NCBI GenBank assembly: GCA_948146395.1
Contig: OX411543.1
Span: forward strand, 67,467,474-67,531,473
Reading direction: 5' to 3'
DNA length: 64,000 nt
From: Fragum whitleyi
Lineage: Eukaryota > Mollusca > Bivalvia > Cardiida > Cardiidae
A program made the position numbers and the translations under genes. This document shows positions 58,961 to 64,000 of the stretch, one piece after another (positions within the stretch are counted from its first letter, which is position 1; the number at the start of each line of letters is the position of its first letter). The notes under the pieces are model-generated. The model did no database searches. It was not told where the DNA came from and saw only the letters and a program-made list of their open reading frames with translations.

Positions 58961-60022
58961 ACTAGAAAGCCATGAATGGCTTGAGTCGCTCACCAGGCTT
59001 GAAATTCTTGTAAAAGCAAATAAATGTTTTGACTAGATTTTTAGATATTTGGGGTTCTACTGATGTCGAAAATGATTCCATCAGTTACATTCTGAGAAAA
59101 TGCTTTTTAAGGTTTTCAATATTTAACATATTGAGGAATGACCTCAGCTCATAAAATACATATTTTTTATCCAATCGAAATAATTTTTCGTACACTGATA
59201 GAGGGTCACTAAAGGATCATACCAGTGAAATTTGGTTGATATCCAAAAATTAGATTCTGAAAAAATGATTTGAAATGTTTCCACTATATAATATAAAGAG
59301 AAATGACCTCTGCCCATAAAATGCATATTTTTCATCCGATCACAATGATATTTTGTAGACTGATAAAGGGTCACTGAACGATCATTCCAGTGAAATTAGG
59401 TTGATATCCATCAGTTACATTCTGAGAAAATGATTTTCAAAGTTTCCACTATATAACATATAGAGAAATGACCTCCGCCCATAAAATGCATATTTTCCAC
59501 CCGCTCACAATGATTTTTTTGTAGACTGATAAAGGGTCACTTAAGGATCATTGCAGTGAAATTTGGTTGATATCCATCAGTTACATTCTGTGAAAATGAT
59601 TTTCAAAGTTTCCACTATATAACATAAAGAGAAATGACCTCCACCCATAAAATGCTTATTTTCCATCCGATCATAATGATTTTTTGTAGACTGATAAAGG
59701 GTCACCCAAGGATCATTCATGTAAAATTTAATTGGTATCCATTTATTAGAATCTGAGAAAACTCACTTATTACCATATTTGGAAATTAGCCACGCCCATT
59801 AAATCCATGTTTTTCATTGGATCAAAATTTCTTGAACAACTTTGAAAGAGGGTCACCCAAGGATCATTCCTGTGAAGTTTGGTTGAAATCCATCCAGTAG
59901 ATTCTGAGGATAAGATTTTTAAAGAAAAGTTTACGACCGGACGCACGCAGACAGACGCACGGACGCACGGGGGACACAACGCCATGACAATAGCCCCAGT
60001 GGCTTTCAGCCAGTGGAGCTAA
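58961..60022 (+). mobile_element. complete family B element
   Basis: It follows the previous B end after only AAA. The start hairpin is AAGCCATGAATGGCTT. It has five ~165-bp units and the end GTGGCTTTCAGCCAGTGGAG, CTAA. Confidence 0.78.
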
Positions 60023-60024
60023 AA

Positions 60025-60610
60025 ATTGCATTAAGGCTTATGGCATAAATCCTTTCCATTTTCCATAGGATTCAACCTTGTGACCATGCAAACATTCTGA
60101 CCAAGTAACATAAAGATTTGACCATATTTGTGGCTTCTAGAGAGTAAAAAAACAATGGCATTAAGGCCTCTTTTCCCGTGATATGGCATGAATCCTTCCC
60201 ATTTTCCATAGGATTCAACCTTGTGACCATGCAAACATTCTGACCAAGTTACATGAAGATTTGACCATATTTGTGGCCACTAGAGTGTAAACAAAGAAAA
60301 ATTGTCATTATGGCCCCTTTTCCCGTGATATGGCATGTGTCCTTCCCATTTAAACAGAGTTCATCCTCATGACCTAATAAATGACCAAGTATGGCACAGA
60401 TCCTTTCCATTTTAGCAATTTTAACAAGGGACCACACAAGAAATATTTCTGCCAAGTTTGATTCATTTTGACCCAGAAGTTTAGGAGGAGATGTGGTTTA
60501 AAGAAATAGTTGATGCCGTGATGGACAGACGGACAGATGGACAGACAGATGCCAGACTTTGATAGATCACAATAGCTCCCTTGAACACTTCATGCTCAGG
60601 TGAGCTAAAA
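60025..60610 (+). mobile_element. family A 3' part
   Basis: Units of CATTAAGGCC...CCATTTTCCATAGG precede an (ACAG) tract at 60522-60550 and the end CATGCTCAGGTGAGCTAA. The terminus is duplicated by the SINE insertion at 60611. Confidence 0.7.
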
Positions 60611-60824
60611 TTGATTGATTGATTGAATGGGGTTTTACGCCGCTTTCAACATTATTTCAGTTATATCGTGGCGGCTGGAGCACCTAACAATGGATTCCTG
60701 GTATTTCTCTCACCAGTACAACCACCACATTCTTTCCTAGCCTCCAGCTACTATCTCACATAGGTCTACGATTATCGACCCATTGGTGAGAGACAAGTAG
60801 TCAGAAAGAATGAGTGCCGCCGTC
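60611..60824 (-). mobile_element. 5'-truncated copy of the same SINE
   Basis: The body and tail match the full copy, but the tRNA head is lost after GACGGCGGC. The 14-bp duplication CAGGTGAGCTAAAA (60597-60610, 60825-60838) is exactly the 3' end of the family-A rolling-circle element into which it inserted. Confidence 0.82.
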
Positions 60825-60838
60825 CAGGTGAGCTAAAA

Positions 60839-61827
60839 AAATAATAGTTATTAAGGCCCCTTTTCCCATGATAAGGCAAGGCTATGTCCCATTTTCAATA
60901 TGCTTCATCCTTGTGACTTGATAAACATTCAGACAAAGTTTCATTATGACTGGACCATATTAGTAGCTTCCAGAGTGAAAACAAAACAAGATGATCAAGG
61001 TGATCCTAGAACGCTCCACTGAGTCTCTTTGACCCCTGGGGAATCACATCAAATAAATAGGCTGATGTCATGAAGGAGATAATTTCTACACAAAACAAGT
61101 TTAATGAAGTTTCGGCCAAAATTTCGGCCTCTAGGGTTATAACAAGAAAATTATCATTAAGACCCCTTTTCCTGTGATATGGCATGGATATTTCCTATTT
61201 TCAATAGGGTTCATCTTTGTGTCCTGACAAACATTCTGACCAAGTTTTATAATTGATTGATTGAATGGGGTTTTACGCCGCTTTCAACATTATTTCAGTT
61301 ATATCGCGGCGGCTGGAGCACCTAACAATGGATTCCTGGTATTTCTCACGCCAGTACTACCATTACATTCTTTCCTAGCCTCCAGCTACTATCTCACATA
61401 GATCTACGATTATCGACCCATTGGTGAGAGACAAATAGTCGGAAAGAATGAGTGCCGCCGTCGGGGATCGAACCCGTGACCTTTAGTTTGACAGTCCGAC
61501 GCGCTACCAACTGCGCTATGACGGCGGCTACCAAGTTTTATAAAGATAAGGACATATTTGTGGCCTCTAGAGTGTTGACAAGAAAACTTACATTTTCATC
61601 AACTCAAAGGCAGATAATCCAAGATAACACTAGAATAACTCGAGCATTTTCCTGTGATATTACACTGATCCTTCCCATTTTCTGACAAACATTCTGTCCA
61701 AAACTCATTATGATTGGACCATATTTGTGGCTTCAATAAATTCATCCAGTAGTTTATGGAGAGAAGATTTTTAAAGAAAGAGTTTACGACTGGACTCACT
61801 GACGCAAGACAGACACACACCATGACA
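60839..61827 (+). mobile_element. family A, E and B fragments around a SINE
   Basis: This holds an A unit (to 60985), an A start at 60986 (ACAAGATGATCAAGGTGATC), the SINE at 61253, an E scrap at 61591-61650 (CTCAAAGGCAGATAATCC), and a B scrap with a GACG tract at about 61733-61815. Confidence 0.5.
61253..61529 (-). mobile_element. full-length tRNA-derived SINE
   Basis: Reading the minus strand, the head (61529-61452) is tRNA-like: GCCGCCG acceptor arm, A box TAGCGCAGTTGG, an anticodon-position GTC (Asp-like), B box GGTTCGATCCC, and closing CGGCGGC. The anticodon stem is imperfect and three extra bases precede the A box, so this is a SINE promoter head and not a working tRNA. The body contains GAAATACCAGGAATCCATTG and CCAGCCGCCGCGATATAACT. 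The 3' tail is a short (TCAA)n. ACCAAGTTTTATAA is duplicated on both sides (61239-61252, 61530-61543). Confidence 0.88.
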
Positions 61828-63272
61828 ACAAAAGCCGTCAGGGACAGATTATTCTCCCCAAATAAGGCATTGTCACAAAAACAAGATCCATGTTGGTAAT
61901 GGACATCCCCCGCCCAAAAGCTTGATAGTAAACTGAAGCCTAATAGATTAAAGATTCTTTGTATTGTCAGAGATTTACCTCCTATAAAATCTAAGTATTA
62001 AAAATAACAAAGGGCAATAACTCCAAAATTATGCAAGCAATAGTTGTAGTTCTTGTGTATTGCACTTGTCCTCCATGAGATCTATCCACCCATAAAGATT
62101 CAAGTTGATAGCTATTAAACTTTAGGAGATATGCTCCAGACAAAATCTAAGTATCAAAAATAACAAAGGTCAATAACTGCAATTTATGCAAGTAAGAGTT
62201 GTAGAACTGCACATCTCCTCCATGAGATCTACCCATACATTAAGTTTCAAGTTGATAGCTATTATACTCTAGGAGATGTGCTCTGAACAATATCTCAGTA
62301 TCAAAATATCAAAGGGCAATAACTCCAAAATAATGCCAAGAAGAGTTGTAGTTCTTGTGCATAGCACTTCTCCTCCATGTGATCTATCCACCCATAAAGT
62401 TTCAAATTGATAGCTATTATACTTTAGGAGATATGCTCAAGACATTATCTAAGTATCAAAAACAAGATGTGTTTTTGAAACATGAATGCCCTCGTAACGG
62501 CATTTTTTTCAAAGTTTGACCTTGACAGATGACCTTGTCACATCACCTTGACTTTGGTACCAGCGGATGCGGATCATTGAGATCTATCATCATGCCAAAT
62601 ATTAGCTTTGTATCTTGAATAGGCTTGAAGATATTGGCAAGGTTAAGTTTTCGGGTTAAGTTTTCAGACAGATGGACCGACAGATAGATGGACGGGTAGA
62701 TGGATGGACAGATGGACAGACAGACATGAGTAAAACAATATGCCCCTGATCTCTCAATACAGGGGCATAATAACAAAGGGCAATAACTCCAAAATTATGC
62801 AATCAAGAGTTGTAGTTCTTGTGCACTGCACTTGTCCTCCATAAGATCTATCCACCCATAAAGTTTCAAGTTGATAGCTATCATACTTTAGGAGATATGC
62901 TCTGTGGTCAAATTGCAAGGACTCAAATAAGGTGTTATCTTATACAGCGAACAAAAAGGTAACAAACATTAACCCTCCTTTTTGATTGACATATTTTTAG
63001 ACACAAATTTCTAATAGTTTATGGTAAAGGGCATCTGATTTGCTATTCAAATGTGAAATTTCATCAAATTCTGAACCTTAGACAAGGAGAAATGAAAGAA
63101 TAACTGCATTTTACATGCAAAGTTTAAGGTAACAAACATTTAGCCCCCTTTTTCCATGATATATTTTTTTTTTACATTTATTTCAAATTGTTTATAGTAA
63201 AGGGCATCTGATTTGCTACTCAAATATGAAATTTCACTAGGTTCTGACAGTTAGACTAGGAGCAATTTGAGA
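61828..63272 (+). mobile_element. family D element hosting family F
   Basis: The start is ACAAAAGCCGTCAGGGACAG, then TATTCTCCCCAAATA. It has five ~150-bp units (AACAAAGGGCAATAACTCC, TAAGTTTCAAGTTGATAGC) and later ~180-bp units. It is broken by B2 at 63273 before its 3' end. Confidence 0.68.
62462..62772 (+). mobile_element. short rolling-circle element, family F
   Basis: The start is ACAAGATGTGTTTTTGAAAC, then ATGCCCTCGTAACGGC. An (ACAG)/(ATGG) tract lies at 62667-62725, and the end is TATGCCCCTGATCTCTCAAT, ACAGGGGCATAA. The empty site is obvious because the D units continue on both sides. Confidence 0.75.
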
Positions 63273-64000
63273 ACTAGAGGCGCTTGAGTGCCTGATTCGC
63301 TCCACAGGCCTGAATATCCTGATAATGATTATTAGAGAATGATAAGACTGTTAAAAATAAGGATCACTCCAGTGAAATTTGTTTGAAATCAAAAAATAAA
63401 AAATTCAATACTAACAGAATGTTACTGCATAATATACTGGTATTTTGTCCACAAAATTTTTATTGAAGATCTTTCGGCTTTTCATTGAACACCACTATAA
63501 GAGTGTTACTTCATAATAATTGTTTGTCACCAAAACAAAATTCTATCAAAAAATGATAAGAAGTAAAATATTCAATCCAATATTTTTATTCTGCCCAATG
63601 CCTTAAAGTGCAACCAGCTTTTTCTTCCCGACTCTAAACCTCTGTAGGCCACTTTACACCACTTGACCTCTTTCACCCTTCGTTCAACTAAACTGACCAA
63701 TTCTCAGGCTCCCTACTTCACCTAATGTTTCTACACATTTGGATTCTAACAGCGCTTATGTTCTATCTAACCTACAATCTGTACACCTATTAAATGAGTC
63801 TAACAAAATCATCAATTAGGTGATACCAAAAGGGTGGTCATATATTCACTTTATATGTTGAAATGTCCTCTGCCAATATAGAGCATGCTGTTCATCTAAT
63901 CAAATATTTTTTGCAGCCTGATATAACTTCACAGAAAAAAAATTCCTATGATATTTGGTTGAAATCCATCTGTTTGAACTTTGAAAAAAGTTTGTTTTAC
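63273..64000 (+). mobile_element. family B2 element, runs off the right edge
   Basis: ACTAGAGGCGCTTGAGTGCC, then GCTCCACAGGCCTG and an uninterrupted B2 5' region. It supplies the empty sites for the B3 and pogo insertions at 28764 and 29714. Confidence 0.72.

Noticed and set aside
61452..61529. Apparent tRNA-Asp gene on the minus strand
   Set aside because: A and B boxes are present, but the anticodon stem is mismatched, extra bases precede the A box, and it is the head of a SINE with target duplications.
1..64000. An autonomous Helentron (Rep-helicase) or other complete transposase
   Set aside because: I looked for long open frames and helicase or Rep motifs and found none. All elements here appear non-autonomous.

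Overview
This is a stretch of AT-rich animal nuclear DNA, most likely from a bivalve mollusc. The bivalve call is an inference from the dense non-autonomous rolling-circle (Helentron/HINE-like) repeats that carry (ACGG)n/(ACAG)n runs just before a hairpin and a CTAA terminus, from the DNA-transposon MITEs, and from the tRNA-headed SINE. There is no prokaryotic-style operon, no rRNA and no CRISPR array. Almost every long open frame in the window is translation of repeats.

One real gene is visible, on the minus strand: an OTUD7 (Cezanne)-type OTU-domain deubiquitinase. Two exons are certain. Positions 14222-13998 hold the segment just before the catalytic core, and 6487-6389 hold the catalytic-cysteine loop [13 protein letters not shown]. 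They join in phase across a 7.5 kb intron. A third open segment with good splice sites, 52048-51727, is in compatible phase and is probably a linker exon upstream. If so, the window is essentially the interior of one gene with a 37.5 kb and a 7.5 kb intron. The UBA end lies beyond the right edge and the rest of the OTU domain beyond the left edge.

The rest is a nested museum of mobile elements. (1) About 34 rolling-circle element ends fall into several families (called A, B, B2, B3, C, D, E, F and G here). Nearly all point the same way, and they are nested in each other or joined head to tail at 1-6 kb, 14-21 kb, 25-37 kb, 48-50 kb and 52-64 kb. (2) Cut-and-paste elements have recognisable boundaries: a TTAA-flanked palindrome (15731-17022), a piggyBac-like MITE (57641-57861), hAT-like elements with 5-bp duplications (21506-23181, 42061-42405, 43840-44139), a CAC-ended element with 5-bp duplication and ~580 bp inverted arms (37420-40218), a pogo/Tigger element with a dead transposase (29714-30645), a PIF/Harbinger-like CpG-rich element (40906-41463), a TA-flanked MITE (44650-44827) and others. 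(3) A tRNA-derived SINE has a complete copy with 14-bp target duplications at 61253-61529. (4) A broken gag-like retroelement ORF lies at 9138-9917.

Relatively repeat-poor stretches (18.1-19.6, 24.1-25.4, 41.5-48.2, 49.5-52.1 kb) are intronic or intergenic. They contain only weak exon candidates. Because repeats are nested, many interrupted elements were dated and bounded by comparing occupied and empty sites inside the window itself.
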